The position numbers and the translations under genes are program-made. 64,000 bases of DNA, taken from positions 3,415,501 to 3,479,500 of the forward strand of contig NZ_LT629752.1 of NCBI RefSeq assembly GCF_900105145.1, given 5' to 3'. The notes below the pieces were generated by a model, which had not been told where the DNA came from, searched no databases, and saw only the letters and a list, made by a program, of their open reading frames with translations. This document shows, one piece after another, positions 41,581-50,616 of the stretch (the stretch's first letter is position 1; each line of letters opens with the position of its first letter). Source of the stretch: Polaribacter sp. KT25b. GTDB lineage: Bacteria; Bacteroidota; Bacteroidia; Flavobacteriales; Flavobacteriaceae.

Positions 41581-43629
41581 ATGAAAACAAAAATTTTATC
41601 ATTAATAGCATTTCTTCTAGTATCTGTTGCTGTTAATGCACAGATAGATAGAAGTACAATGCCAAAACCAGGGCCAGATCCTGAAATTAAATTAGGCACA
41701 CCAAAAACCTTTACATTAAAGAATGGTTTAAAGGTAATTATGGTAGAAAACAATAAACTACCAAGAGCATCTGCTAGTTTAACTATTGACAATAAACCTT
41801 ATTTTGAAGGTGAAATTGCTGGAGTTTCTAGCATGATGGGAAGTTTATTAGGTCGTGGAACTACAAACATCAGTAAAGATGAGTTTAATGAAAAAGTAGA
41901 TTTTCTTGGAGCTAATGTATCCTTTTTTAGTTCTGGAGCATATGCTTCTTCATTAAAAAAATATTTTCCAGAAATTTTAGGATTAATGGCAGATGGAGTT
42001 AAAAACTCTCAATTTACACAAGAAGAATTTGATAAAGAAGTACAAATTACTTTAGATGGTTTAAAATCTAATGAAAAAAATGTTACTTCTGCTGCAAGAC
42101 GTGTAGAAAATGTATTAACTTTTGGTAAAAATCATCCTTTTGGAGAATTTACATCAAAAGAAAGTGTAAGTAAAATTACTTTAGATGATGTTAAAAACAA
42201 CTACAATACCTACTACAAACCAAACAATGCATATTTAGTTATAGAAGGTGATATTAACACAAAAGAAATAGAAAAATTAGTTAAAAGCTTGTTTTCTGAT
42301 TGGGAGCAAGGAGAAATTCCTGCTTATACAATACCAGCAACTGAAAGTGTAGCAACTACAGAAATTAATTTTATTAATATGCAAAATGCTGTACAATCAG
42401 AAATTGCTGTAATTAACAATGTAGATTTAACTTTAGGCGATAAAGATTATTACGCTGCATTAATGGCTAGTAATATTCTTGGTGGTGGCGGAACTGCACG
42501 TTTATTTATGAATTTACGTGAAGATAAAGGATACACTTATGGTTCTTACGCTAGTTTAAGACAAAACAGATATGCAGGTTCTTTTAGAGCAACTGCAAGT
42601 GTTAGAAATATGGTTACTGATAGTTCTGTAGTAGAAATACAAAAAGAAATTAATAAAATTAGATATCAAAAAGTTACGCCAGAAGAATTAGAAAATTCTA
42701 AAGAAGAATATATTGGTGGCTTTGTTATGGATGTGCAAAAACCTAGAACTGTTGCTAACTTTGCTTTAAATATAGAACGTTATAATTTACCAAAAGACTT
42801 CTATGCAAACTATATTAAAAATATTAAAGCAGTTACTCTAGATGATGTTCAAAATGCTGCAATAAAATATTTTAGAGGAGATAAAGCTAGAATTATTATT
42901 ACAGGGAAAGGAATTGATGTGCTTAAAAATCTTGAAAAAACAGATTACGTAATTAAGTATTTTGATAAATATGGTAATCCTACAGAAAAACCAGCAATGA
43001 CTTTACCAATTCCTGAAGGAATGACAACTGCAAATGTAATTGACAAGTACATAACTGCAATTGGCGGAAAAGATAAAGTTATGGCAATTAAAACCACAAT
43101 GATGGTTGCAAATGCTACAATTCAAGGTACTCCTTTGGTAATGACTAAGAAATCTTCTGCACCAAACAAAACATCGCAAGAAATTGCTGTTATGGGTAAT
43201 GTGATGCAAAAATCTGTTTTTGATGGTACAACAGGTTATAAAGAAGCTAGAGGTCAACGTACAAATTTAGAAGGTGATGATTTAGAAAAAGCTAAAAAAG
43301 ATGCTTCAATTATTAGCGATTTAAATTATACTAATGGTAAACTGGACAGAATTGAACCTATCGACGGAAAAAACTATTTTGTTATAATTTACAATGATGT
43401 AGAAGCTTTTTATGATATGGAAACCGGCTTAAAAGCTCAAGAAATAAGAACCACAAAAGCACCAGACGGTTCTGAAGCAAAAGTACCAACTACTTTTAGC
43501 AATTACAAAGAAGTAAAAGGTGTTAAATTTCCGTTTGCAATAGGTATAAAATCTGGACCAATGGATTTAAAATTTGAAGTAACTGATTTTAAAGTAAATG
43601 AAGGAGTTACTGATGCTGATTTTAAATAA
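41581..43629 (+). CDS. M16 family protein without zinc motif, with LolA-like C-terminal extension
   Basis: Exported protein of 682 residues starting MKTKILSLIAFLLVSVAVNAQ. The first ~440 residues are two M16 domains (LKNGLKVIMVENNKLPRASASL ... GYTYGSYASLRQNRYAGSFRA), but the position of HxxEH reads SSMMGSLLGRG, so it cannot bind zinc in the usual way. It presumably forms a heterodimer with the active partner encoded just upstream. Residues of about 450-682 are an additional beta-rich domain with VIDKYITAIGGKDKVMAIKT, similar in style to outer-membrane lipoprotein sorting (LolA-like) domains; this second assignment is tentative. A strong terminator follows. Confidence 0.9.
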   Translation: MKTKILSLIAFLLVSVAVNAQIDRSTMPKPGPDPEIKLGTPKTFTLKNGLKVIMVENNKLPRASASLTIDNKPYFEGEIAGVSSMMGSLLGRGTTNISKDEFNEKVDFLGANVSFFSSGAYASSLKKYFPEILGLMADGVKNSQFTQEEFDKEVQITLDGLKSNEKNVTSAARRVENVLTFGKNHPFGEFTSKESVSKITLDDVKNNYNTYYKPNNAYLVIEGDINTKEIEKLVKSLFSDWEQGEIPAYTIPATESVATTEINFINMQNAVQSEIAVINNVDLTLGDKDYYAALMASNILGGGGTARLFMNLREDKGYTYGSYASLRQNRYAGSFRATASVRNMVTDSSVVEIQKEINKIRYQKVTPEELENSKEEYIGGFVMDVQKPRTVANFALNIERYNLPKDFYANYIKNIKAVTLDDVQNAAIKYFRGDKARIIITGKGIDVLKNLEKTDYVIKYFDKYGNPTEKPAMTLPIPEGMTTANVIDKYITAIGGKDKVMAIKTTMMVANATIQGTPLVMTKKSSAPNKTSQEIAVMGNVMQKSVFDGTTGYKEARGQRTNLEGDDLEKAKKDASIISDLNYTNGKLDRIEPIDGKNYFVIIYNDVEAFYDMETGLKAQEIRTTKAPDGSEAKVPTTFSNYKEVKGVKFPFAIGIKSGPMDLKFEVTDFKVNEGVTDADFK

Positions 43630-43655
43630 TTTTCTTTTAGAAAATAATACTATTA

Positions 43656-43691
43656 TAAAAGAGTCAAGACTTCGGGTTTGGCTCTTTTTTA
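43656..43691 (+). terminator. Terminator after the M16 pair
   Basis: AAAAGAGTCAAGAC pairs, with G-U wobbles, to GGTTTGGCTCTTTT around a stable TTCG tetraloop, followed by a T-run. It can also serve the convergent EamA gene. Confidence 0.82.
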
Positions 43692-43714
43692 TTCTCAACT
43701 TTTGAGCTTTAAGT

Positions 43715-44587
43715 CTACTTTTTCTTATTTACCAAATACACACCAAATAAAATAATTACACCAGCAAAAAACTGAATTAAATCAAGCTTTTCTCCATCTA
43801 AAATTCCCCAAGAAATAGCAACAATAGGAATTAAATAAGTTACTGATGATGCAAAAATTGGCGATGCTAAATGCACTAAATTATTATAAAATATTTTTGC
43901 AATTCCTGTTCCTAAAACCGCTAGAATAGTAATATAACCTAACGCTGACATTTTGGTTTCTGTATACTCAAAAGTGCTAAAAAAATCAGTAAAAACCAAA
44001 ACTACAAAAGCCGGAATTACCAACAACAAAAAATTGCCAGCCACAATACTTATCGCACTAATATCTGATAAATGTTTCTTTACAATATTTACATTAAAAG
44101 CGTATCCAACAGAAGCAATTACAACTAATATCGAAAACCAATAATTTTGATTCGGATTTAAATCAGCGCCTTGTAGAATCAATAAGATTGTTCCAATTAA
44201 GCCAATAACAATTCCGATAAATTGTTGCTTTTTAAATGTAAATCCAAAAGCCAAAGCACCAACAATAAATGTATTAAAAGGCGTTAAGGAATTTAAAATG
44301 GAAGTAATAGAACTATCAATACCAGAAACAGCATAAGCAAATAGAAATACTGGAAAAAAAGTACCTAAAAGTGCTGTAGAAACAATGTATTTATAATGTT
44401 TTTTCTTGATTTCTTTTAGACTCTTAGAACCAATCATCAAAAGAAATAAACCAGCAATTAAAATACGTAAAGCACCTAATTGAATTGGAGTTAAACCAAT
44501 TAATGCTTTTTTCATCAAAATAAAAGAACTTCCCCAAACCAATGAAAGTAAACCCAAATACAACCACTTTTTTTGTTGAATATTCAT
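43715..44587 (-). CDS. EamA family (drug/metabolite superfamily) transporter
   Basis: Ten-helix membrane protein of 290 residues built from two EamA repeats. I chose the ATG at 44587 (MNIQQKKWLYLGLLSLVWGSSFILMKKALIG) because the WGSSF motif of the first helix is at the usual distance from it; an upstream start would add 16 hydrophilic residues. The second repeat begins near YWFSILVVIASVGYAFNVNIVKKH. DMT transporters export or import amino acids, nucleosides or other metabolites; the substrate here is not predictable. It stands alone, convergent with the M16 genes and divergent from the HMA lipoprotein. Confidence 0.9.
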   Translation of the reverse strand: MNIQQKKWLYLGLLSLVWGSSFILMKKALIGLTPIQLGALRILIAGLFLLMIGSKSLKEIKKKHYKYIVSTALLGTFFPVFLFAYAVSGIDSSITSILNSLTPFNTFIVGALAFGFTFKKQQFIGIVIGLIGTILLILQGADLNPNQNYWFSILVVIASVGYAFNVNIVKKHLSDISAISIVAGNFLLLVIPAFVVLVFTDFFSTFEYTETKMSALGYITILAVLGTGIAKIFYNNLVHLASPIFASSVTYLIPIVAISWGILDGEKLDLIQFFAGVIILFGVYLVNKKK

Positions 44588-44744
44588 AAGCTTGATTAAA
44601 TTTTTCACAAAAGTCTGATATTTATTTAAATACAATACTTTTTATTGATAAATTTGTAAAATAATTCAATAACAACATCTGATAATCCTTTTTTAGGAAT
44701 TATCTCTTATTAAAAAATCAATAAAAATCTTTAAATTTTATCTA

Positions 44745-45191
44745 ATGAAAGTTCAAAAAATAATATTCTCGATAGCAATTGCTTGTTTTATTTTAACAGG
44801 ATGTAAAAATGAAGCACCTAAAGAAGTGAAAAAAGAAAATGTGTCTTTAGCAATTTCTGGTATGACTTGCGAAATTGGTTGCGCAAAAACTATTCAATCT
44901 AAATTATCTAAAAAAGAAGGTGTTTTAGATGCTAAAGTTGTTTTTACTGATAGTATTGCAAACATTGAGTTTGATGCTAATAAAACATCCAAAGAAGATT
45001 TAATTGCTTTTGTAAGCGGAATTGCTGGAGGCGAATTATACAAAGCTTCAGAAGCTTCAAACAAAATGAATACTTCTAAAAAGACGCATGCTTGTTCTGA
45101 TGCTTGCAAAGAAAGTTGTGACATGAAAGCTGATAAACCAGCTTGTAAAGAAGATTGTAAAATGGCTTGTTGCGCTGATAATAAAGCCTAA
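44745..45191 (+). CDS. Cysteine-rich lipoprotein with heavy-metal-associated domain
   Basis: A 148-residue lipoprotein: signal MKVQKIIFSIAIACFILTGC with Cys20 lipidated, then an HMA ferredoxin-like domain (about 32-97). The metal motif is GMTCEIGC, with three residues between cysteines rather than the usual two of CxxC. The C-terminal 40 residues hold eight cysteines in C-x3-C and CC patterns (HACSDACKESCDMK ... CKEDCKMACC), resembling a small metallothionein-like tail. It probably binds copper, zinc or cadmium at the cell envelope. It stands alone, followed by a terminator; the 3' part has been duplicated directly downstream (see 45377-45655). Confidence 0.87.
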   Translation: MKVQKIIFSIAIACFILTGCKNEAPKEVKKENVSLAISGMTCEIGCAKTIQSKLSKKEGVLDAKVVFTDSIANIEFDANKTSKEDLIAFVSGIAGGELYKASEASNKMNTSKKTHACSDACKESCDMKADKPACKEDCKMACCADNKA

Positions 45192-45208
45192 ATAAAATTC
45201 ATATAACC

Positions 45209-45240
45209 AAAAAAGCAGGCTTTAAAAGCCTGCTTTTTTT
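45209..45240. terminator. Terminator after the HMA lipoprotein gene
   Basis: AAAAAAGCAGGCTTT pairs with AAAGCCTGCTTTTTTT around a short AA loop. A second identical copy, 464 bp on, lies at 45673-45704 and comes from the tandem duplication. Confidence 0.92.
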
Positions 45241-45244
45241 ATGT

Positions 45245-45420
45245 CTAAAAACTAGTGATTATAAACTTATACTTTTCCAAAACCAAGTACTTACATCAAC
45301 TCAAGTACTTACATCAACTTTAGTTCATGTTTTGTAATCTGCAGTAGTTGAAATAGCAACGTTATTAATAATTATATTGTACAATAGACCACCATTTTTT
45401 ATATCCATATTAGACAGTAT
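45245..45420 (-). pseudogene. Duplicated 3' fragment of the 654-residue lipoprotein gene, decayed
   Basis: Its minus-strand translation repeats the C-terminal part of the lipoprotein gene at 45723-47687 (STTADYKT, then TKVDVSTW) but has a stop codon where the intact gene has GGA, an 18-bp internal tandem repeat at about 45285-45320 (CAAGTACTTACATCAACT twice), and many substitutions. It is cut off on its 5' side at the duplication junction near 45425. It cannot encode a working protein. Confidence 0.8.
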
Positions 45421-45655
45421 ATCAATCATTGAGTTTGATGCTAATAAAGCATTCAAAGAAGATTTAATTGCTTTTGTAAGCGGAATTGCTGGAGGCGAAT
45501 TATACAAAGCTTCAGAAGCTTCAAACAAAATGAATACTTCTAAAAAGGCGCATACTTGTTCTGATGCTCGCAAAGAAAGTTGTGACATGAAAGCTGATAA
45601 ACCAGCTTGTAAAGAAGATTGTAAAATGGCTTGTTGCGCTGATAATAAAGCCTAA
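45377..45655 (+). pseudogene. Duplicated 3' part of the HMA lipoprotein gene, without signal and metal motif
   Basis: From 45428 to 45655 this repeats bases 44964-45191 with only five differences, all transitions, and without gaps. A 92-residue reading frame is open from 45377, but its first 17 residues come from the antisense side of the other fragment. It lacks the signal peptide, the lipobox and the GMTCEIGC motif, and one tail cysteine has become arginine (DACKES to DARKES). A product, if made, would be a cytoplasmic cysteine-rich peptide; more likely this is a remnant. Confidence 0.8.
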
Positions 45656-45672
45656 ATAAAATTTATATAACC

Positions 45673-45704
45673 AAAAAAGCAGGCTTTAAAAGCCTGCTTT
45701 TTTT
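45673..45704. terminator. Second copy of the HMA terminator, serving the lipoprotein gene
   Basis: The same GCAGGCTTTAAAAGCCTGC hairpin as at 45209-45240, offset by exactly 464 bp. It is bidirectional and lies 18 bp past the 3' end of the 654-residue lipoprotein gene. Confidence 0.9.
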
Positions 45705-45722
45705 ATTTCTAAAAACTAGTGA

Positions 45723-47687
45723 TTATAAACCTGCACTTTTCCAAGACCAAGTACTAACATCAACTTTAGTTCCTGTTTTGTAATCTGCAGTAGTTGAAGC
45801 AGAAACATCATCAATAATAACATTGTCTAATGAACCTCCATCTACCATATCTATATCAAGATCATAACCTTCTAACCAGATATTTGTAATAGTTCCTCCA
45901 GAATTTTTCTTAAACTGTAACCCTGTTCCACCAACTGTAGAAATTGCTGTTAAGTTTACAAATTTAGGATTCAAATTATCTTTATCGCCTTCAAAAGCAG
46001 TAGAAAAACCAGATACAGTATGAGAAATATACGTATTTGTTAAAGTACCATTCCAACCTTCTGTCCAATCTACAGAATCATCTTCGTTATTTTCTAAGTA
46101 AATATTTGATGCAGAAACAGTTCCTCCAAAAAACTCAACTCCATCATCTGCTCCATTAATTACAGAAATGTTTTCTATTGTAGTTCCAGAACCAACTGCG
46201 TAAAAAGAAATTCCATTGTATTGAGAATCTGCATTAATTTGAGCACCTGTTCCTTTAATTACTAAGTATTTAATAGACCCAGAGCTATCTGCATTATTAG
46301 TTCCACCATAAATAAAACCACCAACTTCTGCTTCTGCATCTTCACCAGCAGTAGTAGTTGCATCTCCACAAATTGTTAATCCACCCCAATCTCCAGCTGT
46401 TCCAGCAGCAGAAGAAAATACAACTGGATTAGTAGCTGTTCCTTGAATATCTATTTTACCACCTTTTAAAACTGCAATGTAAACACCTGTACCACCATTT
46501 CTAGCTTCAATTTTTGTTCCTGCAGGAATTACTAATTCTCCACCATCTTGAACAATGTAAGATGAATTTAATTTATAGCTTACAGAAGCGTCTAAAGTTA
46601 CAGTACCAGTTACAGTACCTTGTAAAATTGAAGTAGGAATTGAAACACTAGAATTTACCCAAGTAAAATCTGAAGCAGTAACACTTGGTGCATTTGTATA
46701 AGATAATAATGGGTTTGCAGCAACACCATCAATTAAAACATTTGTTAATGGCCCATCATCTTTCATATCGATTGACACATCATAACCTGTTAAAGATAAA
46801 CCTGTAATTGTACCTCCAGATTGTAATTTAAATTGTAAAGCTGTACCACCAACAGTAGAAACTGCAGTAATATTATTAAATTTAGGATTGTTATTTTGCT
46901 TGTCTCCTTCAAAAACAGTTGAAAATCCAGAAACTGTATGAGAAATGTAAGCATTATCTACAGTTCCACTCCATCCTTCAGTCCAATCAATTGAATCATC
47001 TTCATTGTTTTCTAAGTATAAATTACTTGCAGAAACAGTTCCTCCAAAAAATTCAAAACCATCATCAGAACCATTAATTACAGCAACATTACTAATTGTT
47101 GTTCCAGAACCAACTGCATATAAAGAAACTCCATTATATTGAGAATCTGCATTAATTTGAGCTCCTGTTCCTTTAATAATTAAATAATTGATTGATCCAG
47201 AATTGTCTGTATCATTTGTTCCTCCATAGATAAAACCACCAACTTCTGCTTCTGCATCTACGCCCGCAGTTGTAGTTGCATCTCCACAAATTGTTAATCC
47301 ACCCCAATCTCCTGGATTTCCAGAAGCAGAAGTCATAAACACAGGGTTTGAAGAAGTACCTTGAATATCTATTTTACCACCTTTTAAAACTGCAATGTAA
47401 ACATTAGTTCCTCCATTTGCTGCTTGAATTCTTGTTCCTGCAGGAATTGTTAATGTTACACCTGATTGAACAATAAATGAAGAACTTAAATTATAAATTG
47501 TACTAGAACTTAATGTGAAATCCTCTTCTAAGTTTCCACTCATAACTCCAGATTGTAAGCTTTGTATAACTTCAGATTCTGGCTCAGTAATAATAATACC
47601 TGGCTCATCACTACCACAATTTGTGAATGATAAAGTAGCAATAGAAAAAGCTACGATGTTTAAAATTTTAAAAACTGATTTTTTCAT
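45723..47687 (-). CDS. Surface lipoprotein with two near-identical beta-helix-like domains
   Basis: A 654-residue lipoprotein: signal MKKSVFKILNIVAFSIATLS, lipobox FTNC and then GSDEP, whose acidic residues suit a surface-export signal. Two domains of about 280 residues each are very similar: each opens with IPAGT and VYIAVLKGGKIDIQG, then GDWGGLTICGDATTTAG, EAEVGGFIYGGTN, KGTGAQINADSQYNG, EFFGGTVSAS, ENNEDDS, WTEGW, HTVSGFST and FEGDK. The repetitive Gly/Asn/Thr-rich pattern fits a right-handed beta-helix. The function is not known; automatic annotation often calls relatives 'multidrug transporter' without basis. It follows a TonB receptor gene by 130 bp, so a receptor accessory role is plausible. 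Confidence 0.8.
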   Translation of the reverse strand: MKKSVFKILNIVAFSIATLSFTNCGSDEPGIIITEPESEVIQSLQSGVMSGNLEEDFTLSSSTIYNLSSSFIVQSGVTLTIPAGTRIQAANGGTNVYIAVLKGGKIDIQGTSSNPVFMTSASGNPGDWGGLTICGDATTTAGVDAEAEVGGFIYGGTNDTDNSGSINYLIIKGTGAQINADSQYNGVSLYAVGSGTTISNVAVINGSDDGFEFFGGTVSASNLYLENNEDDSIDWTEGWSGTVDNAYISHTVSGFSTVFEGDKQNNNPKFNNITAVSTVGGTALQFKLQSGGTITGLSLTGYDVSIDMKDDGPLTNVLIDGVAANPLLSYTNAPSVTASDFTWVNSSVSIPTSILQGTVTGTVTLDASVSYKLNSSYIVQDGGELVIPAGTKIEARNGGTGVYIAVLKGGKIDIQGTATNPVVFSSAAGTAGDWGGLTICGDATTTAGEDAEAEVGGFIYGGTNNADSSGSIKYLVIKGTGAQINADSQYNGISFYAVGSGTTIENISVINGADDGVEFFGGTVSASNIYLENNEDDSVDWTEGWNGTLTNTYISHTVSGFSTAFEGDKDNLNPKFVNLTAISTVGGTGLQFKKNSGGTITNIWLEGYDLDIDMVDGGSLDNVIIDDVSASTTADYKTGTKVDVSTWSWKSAGL

Positions 47688-47817
47688 TTTTAGTATAATA
47701 TGGTTATTAATTTTCTACAAAGAAATCGACTTATTTTCTAATTATCTTTACCTAAATATTAATAATACGTTAGCTTTTATATTCTTTTTGTTGTTTTGTT
47801 AAGTAATTGTTAATTAC

Positions 47818-50616
47818 TTAAAAATCATATTTAAACCCTAATGTTAACTGACTTCCTTTTTTGTAAGAAAGCACAGTTTCATTAGTTTCAACACCTGTTA
47901 TAATGTCTTTAATGTCTTGCGTTTGCTTAATTTCTGGGTTCATTAAGTTTCTACCAACTAGTTTTATTTGTAAATTCTTTGTTAACTCTTTACTCATCAC
48001 TAAATCTAACGTAACAAAACCTTTTTCTATAATTTGATCATTAAATTCTGTAGCTCTGTTTGCATACCCTTCTGCACCTCCTAAAGAAAATATTTTATCC
48101 GAAGAATAATTACCTGTTAAGGTTGCTAAAAATTCTTTTTCTTTTTTGTTGCTGAAGCTTAAAGAACTATTAACAATAAAATCTGATGCACCTTGTAAGC
48201 TAGATTCTGTAGCATCTTTATATTGAAAGTTTTCAAATAAATCTTGATTTAACCACATTTTAGTAATGTTACCAGTTATGTTTAAAATCCCTTCATCATC
48301 ACTATTTTTAATTAAATCTGTTTTTGCTTCTAATTCAAAACCATAAACAGTAGCTTTATCTCCAGTATTTGCGTAGAAAAAATACCCTGATGAACCTCTT
48401 GTTAACGCTAAATTGATAGGATTATTAATTTGCTTGTAAAATGCAGTTGCAGAAAATAACTGTCCTCTATTTGGAAACATTTCATATTTTAAATCCCAAT
48501 TATAAATTTCTGATTTTTCTAAATCTGGATTTCCTTTCGTTACACGACCAGTTGGAGAAACATATTCGAAAGGAGCCAATTCTTTAAACTCTGGTAACGT
48601 TTGTGTAATACTAGACGCAAAACGTAAATATTGATTTTCATTTACCTCAAACTTTAAGTTTACACTTGGGTAAAAACTTTCGTATGTTTTATCTAAAGAG
48701 CCTATTCTACCTACGTAATTTCCAACATCCCAAAGTACTTTTATTTCATCTTTTTCATAACGAAAACCTAGATTACCAGATAATTTATCCAAAGAAAAAT
48801 CGAAGTTTACAAAACCTGCCATAATATCTAAATCTGCTTCATATCTATCTGTAGGTTGTGTTGTTAATGTTAATCCATTATTAAAACCTGTAGATGTAAA
48901 AGTTGTTGATAATTGATCTATAGAAGGTGCAGTAAAATCTTTTGCTTTAACACCAACAAATAACGATTTAAAGGTTCTTTCTTTATGTCTATAATTAAAG
49001 CCGTAGTTTAAAGCAAACGGTTTATCATCATTTTCATCAGGTAAACCCAAAGCCCATTTATTTTCTACAAGTGCATTGTATTCTATATCTTCAATTTTTT
49101 GGCTAGATTTTCTTTGTTGATAATCGCCAACGTGTGCATATTGAATTGTTGGAGAAACATCAATATTTAAAATATTTACTTCGTTTCTAATTCTATTTGG
49201 TTCTTCTGCCAATACAAAATTATAACCAGCTGCCCAATTTAAAGTATTGTTTTCATTCCATTTATGCTCACCTAATAATTGATTGATAAAAAGTGTTGTT
49301 TGTTTAAAGTTTTGATCTCTTACAAATGCGCCATCATCTTGTGGATCTTGATCATACACATATCCATAACCTTTTCTACCTTGTTCGTATAAGTTATCAA
49401 TTCCATTATTAACAAATAGTGTATTGTATTTAAGCTTATTATTCTCATTAAATTTAAAACCAACATTTATATAACCTGTTGTATTTGTGGTTGAGATATA
49501 TTGCTCAACATCAGTTTCATCAGCACTTATTCCTCTATCAATATTAACTTGTCTTGTTACACCTGGAAAAGAGGTGTTTAAAACATTTAATCTGTAAGAA
49601 TTAAAAACGCCTTCTCTATACTCAAATGATTTAGAGTGAGAACCTGCTACAAATATTGAAAGGTCTTTACCAAAGATTTCAAATTTTCTTCCGGCAGAAA
49701 AAGAACCACTAAAGTTAATAGGAGTAGAAATAGTTTCTGTATCCCAACCTTGATAGGTAATTGCATCTTGAAGTGCGTATTGCTTTTTATGAAAGCCTAA
49801 AGTAACATCGTTGTTAATTATTGTAGTTCTAAAATCATCAGAAAGATTTAAAACATTTGTATTTGCACCACCAGATAACGAAATAGTAAATTCTTTACCT
49901 GAGTATTCTTTAGAGTTTACATCTACATTACCAGAACCTTGATCTGCATAACTAGAAGTTGTGTATGTTTTGCTAATTCCTACATTTTTAATAATGTTGG
50001 TAGAAAACAAATTAAGGTTTATATTTTTATTATTTACATCATCAGAAGGAATTGGCAATCCATTCATTGTTGTTGATAAATATCTATCTCCTAAACCTCT
50101 AATATAAATATCTCCAGAACTTTCACTTTTAGTAACTCCAGATATTTTAGTAGTTGCATTTGCAGCATCAGAAACACCAACTTTAGATAATGTTTGTGCG
50201 CCAATACTTTCTTTAATGACAGTTGCTTTTTTCTGCTCTAATAAAAGTGCACTCACAGATTCTTTATTTGAACTTGTTTTTATTATAATATCATCTAAAG
50301 CAACACCTTCTTCTGCAGATAATATTTCATTAATTACAACTGTTTCTCCTACTTTAATAGCAAACGATTTTTCAATTGCCTTATAACCTAAGAAACTAAA
50401 AACTACAATATGATTTCCAGCAGGAACTTTTATAGAGTAGTTACCATCAAAATCTGTAGTTGCACCTATTGTTGTACCTTTAATAAGTACGTTTGCAAAC
50501 GGTAAAGATTCGTTATTTGCTTCTTTATCTTTTAATGTTCCCTTTAATGTTCCTTGGTCTTGAGCGTTCATAAACTGACTCAAAACTAGCAAAGTAATAA
50601 ATAAAATTTTCTTCAT
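47818..50616 (-). CDS. TonB-dependent receptor, paired with the surface lipoprotein
   Basis: Outer-membrane receptor of 932 residues. A signal peptide (to NAQ, about 18) is followed by a carboxypeptidase-like domain (GTLKDKEANNESLPFANVLIKGTTIGATTDFDGNYSI), then a plug with SGVTKSESSGDIYIRGLGDRYLSTTMNGLPIP, and a long barrel ending YKKGSQLTLGFKYDF with the terminal aromatic. Such plugs often carry the RGLGDRY motif in a subset of Bacteroidota receptors. The next genes are a surface lipoprotein on one side and, divergently, a phosphate-type porin and a PiT permease. Phosphate or a phosphate-containing ligand is therefore an attractive but unproven substrate. Confidence 0.88.
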   Translation of the reverse strand: MKKILFITLLVLSQFMNAQDQGTLKGTLKDKEANNESLPFANVLIKGTTIGATTDFDGNYSIKVPAGNHIVVFSFLGYKAIEKSFAIKVGETVVINEILSAEEGVALDDIIIKTSSNKESVSALLLEQKKATVIKESIGAQTLSKVGVSDAANATTKISGVTKSESSGDIYIRGLGDRYLSTTMNGLPIPSDDVNNKNINLNLFSTNIIKNVGISKTYTTSSYADQGSGNVDVNSKEYSGKEFTISLSGGANTNVLNLSDDFRTTIINNDVTLGFHKKQYALQDAITYQGWDTETISTPINFSGSFSAGRKFEIFGKDLSIFVAGSHSKSFEYREGVFNSYRLNVLNTSFPGVTRQVNIDRGISADETDVEQYISTTNTTGYINVGFKFNENNKLKYNTLFVNNGIDNLYEQGRKGYGYVYDQDPQDDGAFVRDQNFKQTTLFINQLLGEHKWNENNTLNWAAGYNFVLAEEPNRIRNEVNILNIDVSPTIQYAHVGDYQQRKSSQKIEDIEYNALVENKWALGLPDENDDKPFALNYGFNYRHKERTFKSLFVGVKAKDFTAPSIDQLSTTFTSTGFNNGLTLTTQPTDRYEADLDIMAGFVNFDFSLDKLSGNLGFRYEKDEIKVLWDVGNYVGRIGSLDKTYESFYPSVNLKFEVNENQYLRFASSITQTLPEFKELAPFEYVSPTGRVTKGNPDLEKSEIYNWDLKYEMFPNRGQLFSATAFYKQINNPINLALTRGSSGYFFYANTGDKATVYGFELEAKTDLIKNSDDEGILNITGNITKMWLNQDLFENFQYKDATESSLQGASDFIVNSSLSFSNKKEKEFLATLTGNYSSDKIFSLGGAEGYANRATEFNDQIIEKGFVTLDLVMSKELTKNLQIKLVGRNLMNPEIKQTQDIKDIITGVETNETVLSYKKGSQLTLGFKYDF

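Noticed and set aside
45325..45588. 87-residue minus-strand frame across the duplication
   Set aside because: It runs antisense through the duplicated HMA fragment into the decayed lipoprotein fragment; similarity to 44894-45124 is only a consequence of the duplication.
45723..47687. Multidrug transporter, as relatives of the lipoprotein are often labelled
   Set aside because: There are no transmembrane helices after the lipobox; the sequence is a repetitive beta-rich surface protein.
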